From NCBI GenBank assembly GCA_021234155.1, contig JAJEKV010000395.1, forward strand, positions 173,750 through 237,749: a DNA stretch of 64,000 nucleotides, read 5' to 3'. The notes under the pieces are model-generated. The model searched no databases, was not told where the DNA came from, and was given only the letters and a program-made list of their open reading frames with translations. How positions within the stretch are numbered: the first letter of the stretch is position 1; the number at the start of each line of letters is the position of its first letter. Below, one piece after another: positions 1 through 10,061 of the stretch. The translations under genes and the position numbers were made by a program. Origin of the DNA: Isoetes taiwanensis (lineage: Eukaryota; Streptophyta; Lycopodiopsida; Isoetales; Isoetaceae).

Positions 1-1130
1 TATTGGGAACCGTGCTGGAACGCCGCATGTGTAGACGCATGCGGCGTTCCCTTTCCGATTCATGTCCCCCCGCGAGATCTTTGGTTGTCCACATTCAATG
101 CAAATTTGAAATGGCCATGAATCATATAAAACTTCAATGCAACTTTCTTTTTCTACGGATTTCCCACTCTCGCAAGTCAATTTTGCTCTCATGTTGCGCC
201 CTAACGGGATCATCTCATTCTTGAGTTGGGAGGATCGTCTTATGGTGAGTAATGTCCAGATTGCATAACACAACAAGTTTTCTCTTCGCCATTTCATCCG
301 GCAAGCAACAAGACTCATTTTTATTATGGCATTTCATCCGCAAGCAACACTGCTGATTTTTTCATTTCTTTCACATTAAATATGAACAGATCTTTTTCTT
401 CTGTTGATGATCCGTCAACAAGTTAAAAAGGCGGACGTCTTCTACTGATTCAAAGTGTTGATGCAGATCAGTGCGTTGATGTTTGGCGTTGGTGCAGATT
501 AGAGGGCTGACTTCTTTTGTGCATTGCATACATGGTATGATCCATACATGGTATGATCCATGCACTATGCATTATTCTTAAACCAGTTCCTCTTGGTTTT
601 TAGAGTCCAAGGGAGCAGAGGCAAAACATTTGCGACACAAACCAGGTTAGACACTAGAATTATTGGTTTCTATTCAGTCATTGTTGAAGGCATTTGAATA
701 AGTCATAAGACATTTTAGTTTCTTTAAACCCTATAAGTATAGATGCAGATTTTAGTTTCTTTGAATTTTATAAGTATAGATGTAGTAATCTGGAAGCTTA
801 ATTTAGTAGAAAAATATTGAAATGACAGTCAAAATAGTTTGTCAATGCATGGAATCTTATCTGAACAGTGGGCAGTTATTTGGTTGGACGGTTAAGCAGA
901 AGCAATATGGGTGGAGTATGCACACTTATTGTGTGAATAGCCTGCTAAACGTTAACTGTCCTGTACATTGGGCTAATTGCTAGACGATTTTGAGAGGTAA
1001 GTATTGTTGAATTTTGATTGTTGGGGGTGATGCCCTGTGGCTTTAAAATGGGCTATAGTTCTGTTAGGGTAAGACAGCTTGGCAAATTCTGGTGCAATTA
1101 TCTGGTGCTGCACAAGGAATGATGTTCTAA
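1..1130. other. No gene recognised; two short tandem duplications
   Basis: I see no supportable gene here; the open frames are short and have no recognisable motif. Two local tandem duplications are visible. A 16-base unit containing ATACATGGTATGATCC occurs twice near 528-559. A 37-base unit (ATTTTAGTTTCTTT... to TATAAGTATAGATG) occurs twice in a row at 712-748 and 749-785 with a few differences. Confidence 0.6.
712..785. repeat. Tandem duplication, 2 x 37 bases
   Basis: Two adjacent copies beginning ATTTTAGTTTCTTT and both containing ATAAGTATAGATG. They differ at a few positions, so this is an old local duplication. Confidence 0.8.
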
Positions 1131-2319
1131 GTTACAAGGTAGGTGGTGCAGATAGGGCGGCAGGGTTAGGCGGCTTCTTGCCGCCTCTCCAAATCAGCAC
1201 TGCTGCGGTGGAGAGCGATCCTTCTTGTTTATCTGGAGCCGCAGGAGATCCTTATGATGCTTTGGCACAGCTGGTTGAAGATGATGCGGTTTTTCTCAAA
1301 GGTCTGATTATGCTGCAGAACCAGTTTCTTGCAGATTTCAAGAGCTTTGTCTTGGATCTGGGTCGACCGGGAGGCAGGTTTAGGGCATAATCTTCTTTGA
1401 GTCTTTCGTGTATATTTATTTTGGAGCAGGTCTGGCATCGTAGGTTCTTCCTTTATCTTTCACACTCTTTTACTGGCAAAGAGATTCAGATTGTATCTGT
1501 AGACTGAAGAGAACATGGTATATTATCCCTCTAGATTTCGTAATTCTATATACAGTAGATCCTTTGTCAGGGAGGTTGCATGAACTGCAATCTTGAGTAA
1601 GAAAGAAATTTTCTAAGAAAGCGGTACTGTTGGAGAATATTTTTATGTAAGTCTATCTAGGGATGATGGGCTTCATGGCTAAAGACTCCATGTCAGTTTT
1701 GCAATCTTGGAAATTCTCTGGGCGCCTCAAGTTTTATTCTGTGCAGCTTCTTTTTGTGATTGGATTTCTGAGGAATGGATTGAGATGATAATGCCGAGCT
1801 AGGGACATCCAAATGCGGAGATATATTATGCACCGGGCTTTTGAGAGAGGAGTTTGGCGGCTGGGCTTGTTCTAAGCCTAGCCAACTTTAGGATGACCGT
1901 ATTTTCCCAACAATGCAGCATTGCATCAAAGATCCCTCTTTGGTGTCTATAGTCGGATCGTATCTTAGAGGGCAGTGAGCAGTGGCAGCTCTGTGGAATA
2001 GTGTGGCAGGCTTTTCTACAAAAACATGTCCCTTTATCTGGTATATTTTCAGTTATTTGTGAAAGCTTTTGTGCTTAATTTTATCAAGCCATAAGAGGGC
2101 TATCTGATTTGCTAAAATATTTCCAACTTAACTCTTAAAGGAGTTTTGAATAAGCATAGCTTATGGGAAGCGAAGATGTTGAGGTATGCTCCTGTAGTAA
2201 CTTCCCATATTGTTGATGCATGTACTCTTTTATTCTGATAATATAAAAATGACACCTTCATAGTCTCTCCTTGCCTTACAAAAAAAAAAAAAAAAAAAAA
2301 AAAAAAAGGTTACAAGGTA
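1131..2319 (+). mobile_element. Processed retrocopy (mRNA-derived insertion) with poly(A) tail and 11-base target duplication
   Basis: The 11-mer GTTACAAGGTA occurs at 1131-1141 and again at 2309-2319. The right copy follows directly after a run of 27-28 A (2280-2307). The inserted body (1142-2307) opens in frame into an acidic coding tail that stops at 1388-1390, followed by about 890 bases without a long ORF, as expected for a 3' UTR. A 5'-truncated, reverse-transcribed transcript with its poly(A) tail and target-site duplication explains all of this. LINE machinery is the known source of such copies. The parent gene is not in the window. A truncated non-autonomous retroelement is the main alternative. 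Confidence 0.75.
1142..1390 (+). pseudogene. C-terminal coding tail of an unidentified gene inside the retrocopy
   Basis: The frame reads through GGADRAAGLGGFLPPLQ and then a helical-looking acidic stretch (DALAQLVEDDAVFLKGL, LQNQFLADFKSFVLDLG) to a TAA at 1388-1390. An ATG at 1079 lies outside the insertion, so the 103-codon ORF starting there is chimeric between target DNA and retrocopy and is not the original start. I do not recognise the family. The residues look like a genuine protein C-terminus (a regular hydrophobic pattern with low-complexity Gly/Ala just upstream), but this is inference. Confidence 0.5.
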
Positions 2320-2391
2320 ATATGTTGTAGGCGTGGAAGTGCCTGTTGATAGCTATGCTTTTAGACAAGGATTTGTGTTGCGTAGTTTGTT

Positions 2392-3265
2392 GTGCAAGTT
2401 CTGGTTGGTGCTGATAGGGGGCTTAATGCCTTATATGCTATGCAGTGTAGGTGTAGGAAGGCAGATATATGGGATTTCCGCATGAAGAAGCAATTGTACA
2501 TTTCCTTAGTCCAATCGATGTACTATATGGATCTGAGGTCTGTGGGCCAGGTTTGGCCTTATAGATGGAAGAAAATTGAAAAGATACAGAAAAGATTTCT
2601 TCGAGCTGAACTTGGAACCAAAATGCAAATGCCATATGCTATGTTGCTAGTGGAGTGTGGAATGTTTTTCCTGGAAGTAGAAGCACTTTGAAAGATTCTT
2701 TATTATGTGCATAAGGTGCTCTATGTCATGCCAAATGATAGCTTGCCAAGGTTGGCATTGGAGGAGAGGCGGGCCAAAGGGTGGTTTACGAACATAGAAA
2801 AGTGGCTAGCGAGATGGGGGATGCTATGCAAGACTTGAAAAATCGCAAGGATAATATACGACTTTGGGTTATGGAAAATGTTACCCGTGTGAGTCAGAGA
2901 GATGGTGTCGTTAAGGAGTTTTATAGGAACCATATCAATCCCATGCTGCAAGAGGCTTGCAAGAAAATATTCTTGTTAAATATCCATGCACTAATGTAGG
3001 ATGAGACTCCGGGTTCACTGTGCTTGGGGTCGAAACTAGGCAGATGGAGTGATATTCTGCATGAAGTTAGATCGTCCGTGGTGTGCAGGTTGTGGGACCC
3101 TTTGAGGACAAGGCACATGTGTCGCTTCACTATCCAATGTATGTTGATCTATGCTTTAAGCATGGTCTGCAGGCTAGTACACTTGTTGAATTCTTTGATT
3201 ACTTGGGGAAGGGGGTTAATGCATTATTGTTTGATGATGCATTAGATGATTTTTTTTATAATTAA
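2392..3265 (+). mobile_element. LINE (non-LTR retrotransposon) ORF2 C-terminal fragment
   Basis: The translation around 2440-2690 contains RKADIWDFRMKKQLYISLV and WKKIEKIQKRFLRAELGTK. The latter is followed by the PYAMLLVECG...LEVEAL pattern typical of the region just after the reverse transcriptase in plant LINE ORF2 proteins. The same pattern occurs at 17645-17998 on the minus strand. Further downstream the frame is broken by stops and frameshifts, with a last readable piece at 3083-3265. Endonuclease and RT core are missing, so this is a decayed fragment. Limits are approximate. Confidence 0.8.
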
Positions 3266-3696
3266 TAACGTACTGGTTTGGATGTCTTATAGACATGTTC
3301 GCACGTAGGCCTTGCCATTTTTTCCAATGTCTCGAAAAAAGATCTTAAAAACCTGCACACCTTGTCGTCATACTCAAAGGCAGAACTATGTTTCCCTTGC
3401 ATCAGAGCCACCCTAGAAGTTGTCCCGGTTGAGAAGAAATCACGAACACAACCATCATCGGAGACCAACTCTTTAACCATGGTGTATATGTACGATGCTT
3501 TTGCTTGGCTTTTAAGAACAAAGTCCCCTTCCATAGCTGCCCAAATGTACTTGGGCTTACGTGTGAAGTATTTCTGATATCGTTTTTTTATTTTCATGTC
3601 CACCTCCTCGTTACCTGTAATCGGACATTTTGGCAGAGGTGTGCCTTTAGGTGCATTGGTCGACATAGTTAGATGTAGCTCCAACTTGGGCTGCAC
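3262..3696 (-). CDS. Hypothetical ORF, 144 residues, probably a transposon-protein remnant
   Basis: An uninterrupted minus-strand frame encodes a basic N-terminal half (KIKKRYQKYFTRKPKYIW) and a C-terminal half with VRDFFSTGTTSRVALMQGK. The DFFS...TR.AL.QG arrangement resembles a region of uncharacterised multicopy plant proteins; I cannot name the family from sequence alone. Further minus-strand frames (3951-4241 and 4247-4630) lie just upstream, so this may be the 3' end of one decayed gene. No promoter or poly(A) signal is obvious. It could also be an exon. Confidence 0.35.
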   Translation of the reverse strand: MQPKLELHLTMSTNAPKGTPLPKCPITGNEEVDMKIKKRYQKYFTRKPKYIWAAMEGDFVLKSQAKASYIYTMVKELVSDDGCVRDFFSTGTTSRVALMQGKHSSAFEYDDKVCRFLRSFFETLEKMARPTCEHVYKTSKPVRY

Positions 3697-3950
3697 AGTA
3701 AAATCTGGCGCCTCACTTCTATTGATAGAAGTATGGTGATATAATACTAGAAATCCTTAATCATTTATTTGATAACCCGACTCTATTCCTCAGAAGCCCC
3801 CAAGGATACGTGAGAACTCCCTAAACCCTGACTTAGGCTGTACAAGCAATTTGGCAATTGGACAGATCTCAGAAACATGATGATATGATACATCTTTGCA
3901 GTTGTCATGCCTGCAATCCTGCCGAATAGATCGGTATATTTCTTAACATC

Positions 3951-4241
3951 CTAGACAATGTTAAAAAAGCCGCACATGTCAATAAAAACCATTGTCGCAT
4001 TTTCTGACACCTGTCTCCGTACAAGTATATCTGATCTCGTGACAACTTGCACGATGTTCCTCTTTTCCTTCAGTTTCTTTGCTTCCTCCGCTTGAAGATA
4101 GCGAGAATAACAAAAAAAAAAAACATTCGGAAGATTTTTCTGCACGTGATCCTTGTTGTAGTTGGGCGTGGGGACCTTGACTTGCAAGGCCGGGCATGGC
4201 GACATGGAGGTCCGCGACGATGTTGTTTTGTTGCAGAGCAT
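3951..4241 (-). pseudogene. Hypothetical antisense ORF remnant
   Basis: The minus-strand frame reads through LQVKVPTPNYNKDHVQKNLPN and RYLQAEEAKKLKEKRNIVQVV to MVFIDMCGFFNIV. The run is interrupted by an A-rich stretch near 4111. It lies between the 3262-3696 and 4247-4630 frames on the same strand and may have belonged to the same protein. I do not recognise the family. The segment reading LQVKVP recurs in the related frame at 7556-7900 on the minus strand, which supports a repeated coding origin. Confidence 0.3.
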
Positions 4242-4775
4242 CTATGTTAAAAGCTCATATGAGGAATGTTGTTTGTTTTCATTGCATTGTTGATGTCGGT
4301 TGTGGTGGGCAATGTTGCGATGTTCGCAATAGCTTTGACAGTATTGCAGAATTGCTGCATGTTTTCTCCATGGTGCCTGTATATATTGGCCGTCATAACG
4401 ATGGTTCCCATGGTGTGGTCTCGGGACGTGGCGAGGACGGCTTTGACTGAGGACTCAGTGACTTGTTGGTGGAGGAGCTCGAGCCCGTTGTCATCATAGA
4501 GTGTGGTGAGCAGACACTTGTACGTAGTCGTCTTGAAGATGGTTTGATCGTCCGTTCTTGTCTCCTGTGAGGTGATCGGTGTCGGTAGTTGTGCATCCGT
4601 GAAGTTGGGGATAGCCGCGATCCATGCCATCTCTATGCATTCTCTCAGATTTTTCCTATGACTCTCTTTATCGATAGTGAACTTTCAGTTAGTGAGAGGG
4701 TGCTTGGGAATAGGCCCGCTTATTGTCTTCAATTGTGAAACGATCGTATAGGCCATTTTGTGCATGTGAATGCCT
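4190..4775 (-). repeat. Coding-derived dispersed repeat, copy A (minus-strand frame 4247-4630)
   Basis: The minus-strand frame contains FKTTTYKCLLTTLYDDNGLE and ANIYRHHGENMQQFCNTV. The same protein text recurs at 7556-7997 and 21532-21774, also on the minus strand, with conservative changes (HHGGN, NMQQFCNAVDAIA). Agreement at the amino-acid level over more than 100 residues shows that a multicopy gene or transposon ORF was duplicated. The function is unknown. All copies are truncated. Confidence 0.65.
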
Positions 4776-5059
4776 CTGGTGTTGAAGCATAGTTGGCCGG
4801 CTATGCTGTCTATGATCTATGGACTATCCTTGCCACGATTAGAATGTTAGCAATGTGTGGGTTGTCTCAATTTCTTCTTCCTTTGCCATTGTTTGTGCGG
4901 TCGTATGTGGGGTGCCCATCGATTATGGTAGCCGGTGTTGTTCTTACAGAGGCCTCAGAGCGCGAATTTCCACTAGTAGGCTCAAATTGTTATGCTATCT
5001 CATCTTATTCAGAAACTTGTGGAGCTGGCATGCATTGGAACTCATCATTTATGAAGATT

Positions 5060-5138
5060 AATGTGACGCTCCCTGAACCTATATAGTGCTCCCATCGTAA
5101 TGTGATGCTTCCCGAACCTATACGATGCACCCATCGTA
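5060..5138. repeat. Tandem duplication, 2 x 39 bases
   Basis: Two adjacent copies both begin AATGTGA.GCT.CC and end CCCATCGT. They differ at several bases. Confidence 0.8.
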
Positions 5139-5945
5139 TAAATATGAGAAATTCCCCTCCCATGGTGACTCCATCACCACGAAAAGGCCCTCAATCTGAC
5201 TCAGACCACTTGTGATGGGCAAGTGTCTGAGTCAAGGACACTGAGGTGTCATTCGACCCACGCCTTCTATGTGAATCCTATATAGCGGAAGCGTACATAC
5301 ATGTTAGCACCTAGCAACAATATACATAATAATATACCACCTCGAAGGGTGGCCCAGCCATCATCAAGGCAATATCAATATAATACCAATATAACATATG
5401 AAATGCATCATAAATGAGGGTTCTACCCTGGGCTCAGGCTCCAAGGGAGTCAACTGATGGTCAGGGTCCCCGGATAACAACAGAGGGAATCATGACAATG
5501 CCGTTGGCTGGCATAGAACAATGGCTAGGGCAGTCCACTCCATCCGCCTATACGTATTGCACACTTTTGCAGATAATACCGAGACATGCTATGGCATGAT
5601 TGTAGCCTATGAGACTACTCGGGGTTACATCTCCACGGTCCGGATGAGGCGGTCGCAAAGGAGGCGCACAATGGTTCCATGGGTGTGCTGGAGGATCGTG
5701 GCACCACCATGCGCACGCATCCATACCTGGCTTAACCCCCCAAAATCCATAGGTCAGCTCGCTGCACCTTCCGAGCCCAGACTGTTCTTTCGGGACTGGC
5801 TCTGCGACCTAGGAGATGTCGGACCTATACCCGGCCCACACACAGTGAATGACTATAAGCCTTGCACACTATAGGAGCCCCAGTATCCGTGCTCAGCAAG
5901 GCTCCACCCCCGCTTCCCCAATGTGCCTGTTATCTAGTGCTCATC
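5139..5945. other. No gene recognised; GC-richer stretch
   Basis: Compositionally this differs from the AT-rich flanks. An inverted pair is visible near 5195-5240 (TCTGACTCAGACCACTTGTG / CAAGTGTCTGAGTCAAGG). Short open frames (5414-5599, 5521-5874) have no recognisable motif. A solo LTR was considered and not supported. Confidence 0.4.
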
Positions 5946-6244
5946 AAGTGGGATCTTCATTTTCATCTATATAATAAGAGGATGTGATGAATATAAATAG
6001 ATAAAAACAAAACATTCTATCAATGGATCGGAAACCAACATATGTGTTAATGGTCAAAGAGAATCCTTTCATTGTTTAAATGCATGACTAGAAAAACATC
6101 CCCTTTTTTGCAGTACTTTATTGACCACGCCTTCGTGGAAAAGCTCCTTTTTTTTAACATTTACTTTTTTGAAAACACTATTCTACATATAATTTACATC
6201 TAGGTTGGAAGATAGAAGAGTATTACTTAATGTATGGTGGGGGC

Positions 6245-6599
6245 AACTCTCGGCGAGTGAAATATTGGCTCCCGAGGGGTTTGGATTCCCAAAAATGGCG
6301 AGCTGAATGCCGTGCATAATTATTATATTTATTACAATATGAGAATCAATTTTATTGTAGTAATGTTGCGTGGCGCAGATGGTTAGTTTATTTGGTTTTC
6401 AATTTTCTTTGGCGAAGTTCCGAGTCCACCTTTTAACATTATTCGACTTGTGGAATAAGTTTTAACTTTGGGGGTATTCGACTTGTGGAATAAGTGTGCA
6501 TGCCAAAACCACGAGTCTAATACCCCCTATTCCACGAGTCAAATACCCCCCTGGAATCCAAGTCCAAATGGGGAGCCAATAAATGCACCGAACTCTCGG
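6245..6599. mobile_element. MITE 1 with terminal inverted repeats and 9-11-base target duplication
   Basis: The body is 6254-6590 (337 bases). The left end contains ATATTGGCTCCC followed shortly by TTTGGATTCC. The right end, reverse-complemented, contains TTATTGGCTCCCC followed by CTTGGATTCC, giving imperfect inverted repeats of about 38 bases. AACTCTCGG flanks both sides (6245-6253 and 6591-6599); the match can be extended to AACTCTCGGCG. The paralogous repeat at about 20611-20627 reads straight through this point without the insert and so shows the empty site. A 9-base duplication would suit a Mutator-type element and 8 bases an hAT type; the class is not settled. The interior also folds (GGGGGTATTCGACTTGTGG against its near complement). 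Confidence 0.88.
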
Positions 6600-7239
6600 C
6601 GCTCCGCCACTCCTTCAACTTATTTTCAAAGGAATGGAACGTTAACATGGCATATGTCAAAGGAACACATGGGGATATGTGAAAGAAACATGGCTTATGT
6701 CAAAATGAATGTTAGTTCCATTGCTCATATAATGGAAAAGTTGAGAAACCCTAAGATTTTTATATTTCAATACATAGACTTCTATTGTAGCAATTTCTAT
6801 TATTTTTATTTTTATTGAAGGGCTCTTTTTTTTGGAAGACAGATAAATATCATTATCAATGAAAGAAAATAAGGTGTTACGCACAGAGGCATATTTTTAT
6901 TTTTATTGAAGGGCCCTTTTTTTGGAAGACAGTTAAATATCATTATCAATGAAAGAAAATATTTTGCCTTTTTTTTTTTGCGACGAGAGGGTTGCCTTTG
7001 GTGTCCAAAGGTTGTGGTTGCATGTTTTTTTTTTTTATTTTGTCATTTTTATCCTTTTACGCTTTTTGTCATTTATATAATGCTTTATAGTTTGTGGCAT
7101 CATGCTCTTTTTCTTATTTCTGTCATTCCTCTAATTTCAAACATTACACTTATATTTTGGCTAATATTTTGACATCTATATATTGCTTTATAATTTGTGG
7201 TATCATGCTCCTTATCTTATTTCTAAGAGCATGTCCCTT

Positions 7240-7368
7240 CTCTCAATGAATATGCACGGTTGGAGGGACTTGCACCTGGCCACATCTCCCACCCAATGGT
7301 AGCTACTGGTTTTGAACCTTGGTAGGGGTCACCCAAACCTAAGACCTTACCATTAGGCCGACTTTATA
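7240..7368 (-). repeat. tRNA-related SINE-like module, copy 1
   Basis: Read on the minus strand, it has a perfect B box GGTTCAAAACC (plus-strand 7308-7318) and an A-box-like CGGCCTAATGG (7350-7360, one mismatch at the first base). The boxes are spaced as in a tRNA-type RNA polymerase III promoter. Two other copies lie at 21228-21352 (-) and 25135-25262 (+). It keeps a fixed position and orientation inside the larger composite repeat, so it may be an ancient SINE carried along rather than an independent recent insertion. Confidence 0.7.
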
Positions 7369-7555
7369 AATTAACATAAAAATGGCGTTGTTTCAATTCA
7401 TAGAACTGAGGAAGGAAAGAGAAAGTACTGATAACTTCATACTAATTAGGCTAATCCCATTTGGCATTCTTGAGACATTGTGGTCTTCTTCAAGGAGAGT
7501 GGTCGCTTTCCAAGATGCGTTGTTCGATGTCACGCAATGCGGGCATGAACACTGT

Positions 7556-7997
7556 CTATATGTGGTCAAGGAGTGACAAGGAGCGCATGGGGACCTTAAC
7601 TTGTAGGTCGGCGACGACGCTATTTTGTCGCAGGATATCTATGTTAAAATATCCCATGAGGAAGGTCCTGGCGGTTTTCATTGCATTTTTTATATCGTTT
7701 GTGGTGGGCAATGTTGCGATGTTCGCAATAGCTTCGACAGTATTGTGGAATTGCTGGATGTTTCCTCCATGGTACCTGTATATATTGGCCATCGTAAGCA
7801 GCGGTTCCCTTATTGGTGCGGTCTTGGGACGTGGCGAAGATGGCTTTGATTGAGGGCTCCATGACTTGTTGATGGTGAAGGAGCTCAAGTCCGTTGTCAT
7901 CGTAGAGTGTAACGAGGAGGCACTTGTACTTAGTCGTCTTGAAGATGGTTGGATTGTCCGTTCTCGTCTCCTGTAGGCCGAGGATGTCCGATAACAT
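7556..7997 (-). pseudogene. Coding-derived repeat, copy B (same family as 4190-4775)
   Basis: Two overlapping minus-strand frames carry the shared text. One (7644-7997) has FKTTKYKCLLVTLYDDNGLE. The other (7556-7900) has ANIYRHHGGNIQQFHNTVEA and ends DLQVKVPMRSL. A frameshift is therefore present between them. The match to 4247-4630 and 21532-21774 shows a common source protein. The function is unknown. Confidence 0.6.
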
Positions 7998-8769
7998 CAG
8001 TTGTGGGTCTGCTAATATGTAATCTATGTATTTTGTGGTCGTGAGAGTGTTGAGCGTTGTTGCGTCAAAGGTCTTGGTACTTGTGCTTGGAAATGGTCAT
8101 CATCCACGCCATCTCTTTATGCATCTTCTGGATTTCTTCTATGACTCTCTTATCGATAGTGAAGTTCAGGTTGGTGAGCGGATGCTTCAAGAATAAGCTT
8201 GCCATTGTCTTCAACCATGAGATGGCCACTAGAGTTGTTTCAATTCATAGAACTGAGAAAGGAAAGAGAAGGTAATGATAACTTCAAGCTAAGCCCATTT
8301 GGCATTCTTGAGACATTGTGGTCTTCTTCAAGGGAGTTTGTAGTCGCTCCAATAGCATGTTCGATGTCAAGCAACGCAGACATGAAGTCTATCTACATGT
8401 GGCCGAGGAATGACAAGGAGTGTTTCTATACATCGAAGTTGCATTGACACCTTCGACGATTGAAGCGGTAAATGGGAAATCATTATCAGTTCTGCGATCT
8501 CATTTTTGTCTGCTTCTCACCTGCTGTCTATTGATTGGTTCTTTCATTTTGGTGTCTTATTTTTTTTTATTCTTTGCTTATTGACTACTAATTGTTGTCT
8601 ACTAAAATACTCAAGATGTATGACATTATACATACAAATACATATTATTGTCACCACGCAAAATTCAATTGACCTCTTGCATTCTTGTTCGTCTTATGCG
8701 TTGTACATATTAAGGTGAATATTGCTTGCAATCTAGAAAACATGTACAACTAGTGGCCTGTAACTATTA

Positions 8770-9156
8770 ACACAAACCATTAACCTTCACACTTATAATT
8801 AAATTCCCCCTGAAAACCCCCTTTGGTTTGGGTGCATATTCACACGGGGGGTTACTCCGGGCATCGAGAGCTGTCGGATGGGCATATTTGCCCTTTATTC
8901 CTTGATCTTGACCGTACATAGCGATCCTCGTTTGTGGGGGGTATGCATGTACAAGTTTTTATATCTTTGTATATTGAGATTTGTAAAATACTATAAGGTT
9001 TGAGAGAATATACTTAATGGTGTTAATTTTATACATGTATTGTAAAATATATTTTTGGGGCTCGCTGCCCCACGAACCCCCGCGGTGAATATGCACCCAA
9101 ACCAAAGGGGGTTTAAGGGGATTTTAATTATAATGTGTTAAATGCAATGGTTTGTA
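8770..9156. mobile_element. MITE 2, full-length copy
   Basis: The left end reads ACACAAACCATTAACCTTCA, then an AT-rich tract, C-runs, and TTTGGTTTGGGTGCATATTC. The right end carries the reverse complement of this text (GAATATGCACCCAAACCAAA, then G-runs, then the AT tract, then GGTTTGTA), giving very long inverted repeats of roughly 80 bases. TTA lies immediately outside both ends (8767-8769 and 9157-9159), as expected for PIF/Harbinger-type TWA duplications, but the exact terminal base is uncertain. A second copy at 11529-11844 shares the interior. There is no ORF, so it is non-autonomous. Confidence 0.8.
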
Positions 9157-9159
9157 TTA

Positions 9160-9600
9160 AAATGTTAATGGTAGTTGTCTGTTGATTGTTATATTCAAAA
9201 AATTTAATTTTCGGCCCTAACTAACGCAAACATAGGTAAATGTTATGGACCTAAATATTAATTACTAAAAAGCACAAAAACATCAAGACAAACAAATTGT
9301 TCCCATTGCCACTAGTCCACCTTCTATTGTAAACTGCACATTGTCGTGCATATGCTAGTGCATATGGTAACATGTGCTGGTATCAATGCAAGCCTGTTTT
9401 GCCATGGCAAGCATTCATAAAGCATATGGCATATGTAAAACAAATTTAATTCCACAAAGAGGGAGCATCAATACAAAAGAAATGGCAATCATAACTGGCA
9501 TTGGCATCCACAAATAAGAATATTCATAGGATCAAAAACAAGATATGATTTATAATCATCCCCGAGCTGCCAAGATTGCAAATTCTTCTTTGGAAAAACC
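9160..9600. other. No gene recognised
   Basis: AT-rich sequence without a supportable ORF, motif or repeat that I could match elsewhere in the window. Confidence 0.5.
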
Positions 9601-10061
9601 ACATTATGGCATTATCCCTGTTATAATGCTACATATTATCTCTCAATGCATTAGAACTACGGTTGCCAAAACCAAGCTTGTTCAACCATCCGCGCTTCCC
9701 CATTTGGAATCAAATAATAACAGTTGCGTCATCCAAACTGCCACATTTACCATACATCTCAATGAGCAGGTTCCTAATAAAAAGACTACTCCGTTAACCA
9801 ACTCTATTAATGTGAAGATGAACTCGCCTGCCCTCTGATAAAGCCTTGGCGTGGCCACAGCTTCCCAATAAATAAGAATAACCAAGAGGCATCATTGTAA
9901 AATTCTTGTTCATCTAGAAAATCCACTGCCTCTTTAAGCCTACCTTGCCTACAAAAATTGGCAATAAACTCCTTGATCTTCTGTCTAGCCCTTGCATCAT
10001 CGAAATTAGCTACCATGGATTGTATCTGAGGTTCTAGCTCTTCTGAAACGAAATAAAACAA
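9600..10061 (-). pseudogene. Pentatricopeptide repeat (PPR) protein pseudogene fragment
   Basis: Spread over two minus-strand frames is clear PPR text: FCRQGRLKEAVDFLDE (about 9905-9960), then in another frame GYSYLLGSCGHAKALSEGRR, and then LFIRNLLIEMYGKCGSLDDA (about 9715-9775). YGKCGSLDDA is the classic helix-turn motif of land-plant PLS-type PPR proteins, which act in mitochondria or plastids on organelle RNA editing and processing. At least one frameshift (near 9890) and in-frame stops (TAA after INRVG, TGA after ATVII) show that it is not functional. Only about two to three repeats remain and there is no start or organelle targeting sequence, so this is a partial copy. Confidence 0.85.

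Larger units (their letters stand above)
5946..8769 (+). repeat. Long composite dispersed repeat, copy 1
   Basis: Blocks shared with 19978-21780 (+), 42060-43510 (-) and 24880-25480 (-) occur in the same order. Examples are the segment around AATCCTTTCATTGTTTAAAT (6064), CTACATATAATTTACATCTA (6184), the SINE-like module (about 7240-7368), TTTCAATTCATAGAACTGAG (7390 and again 8238), the coding-derived block (7586-8215) and a block ending GTGGCCTGTAACTATTA at 8769. The copies fit one parent repeat of more than 2 kb. This copy is interrupted by a MITE at 6254-6590, and another MITE abuts its right end at 8770. I found no protein that would move it. Confidence 0.75.

Noticed and set aside
4793-5086. 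Plus-strand 97-residue ORF
   Set aside because: It lacks any motif and is followed by a non-coding tandem repeat; composition alone does not support a gene.
5060-5945. Solo LTR (TGTGACGCTCCC... start, inverted phrase TGACTCAGACC)
   Set aside because: No matching second LTR, no target duplication and no clear CA end were found.
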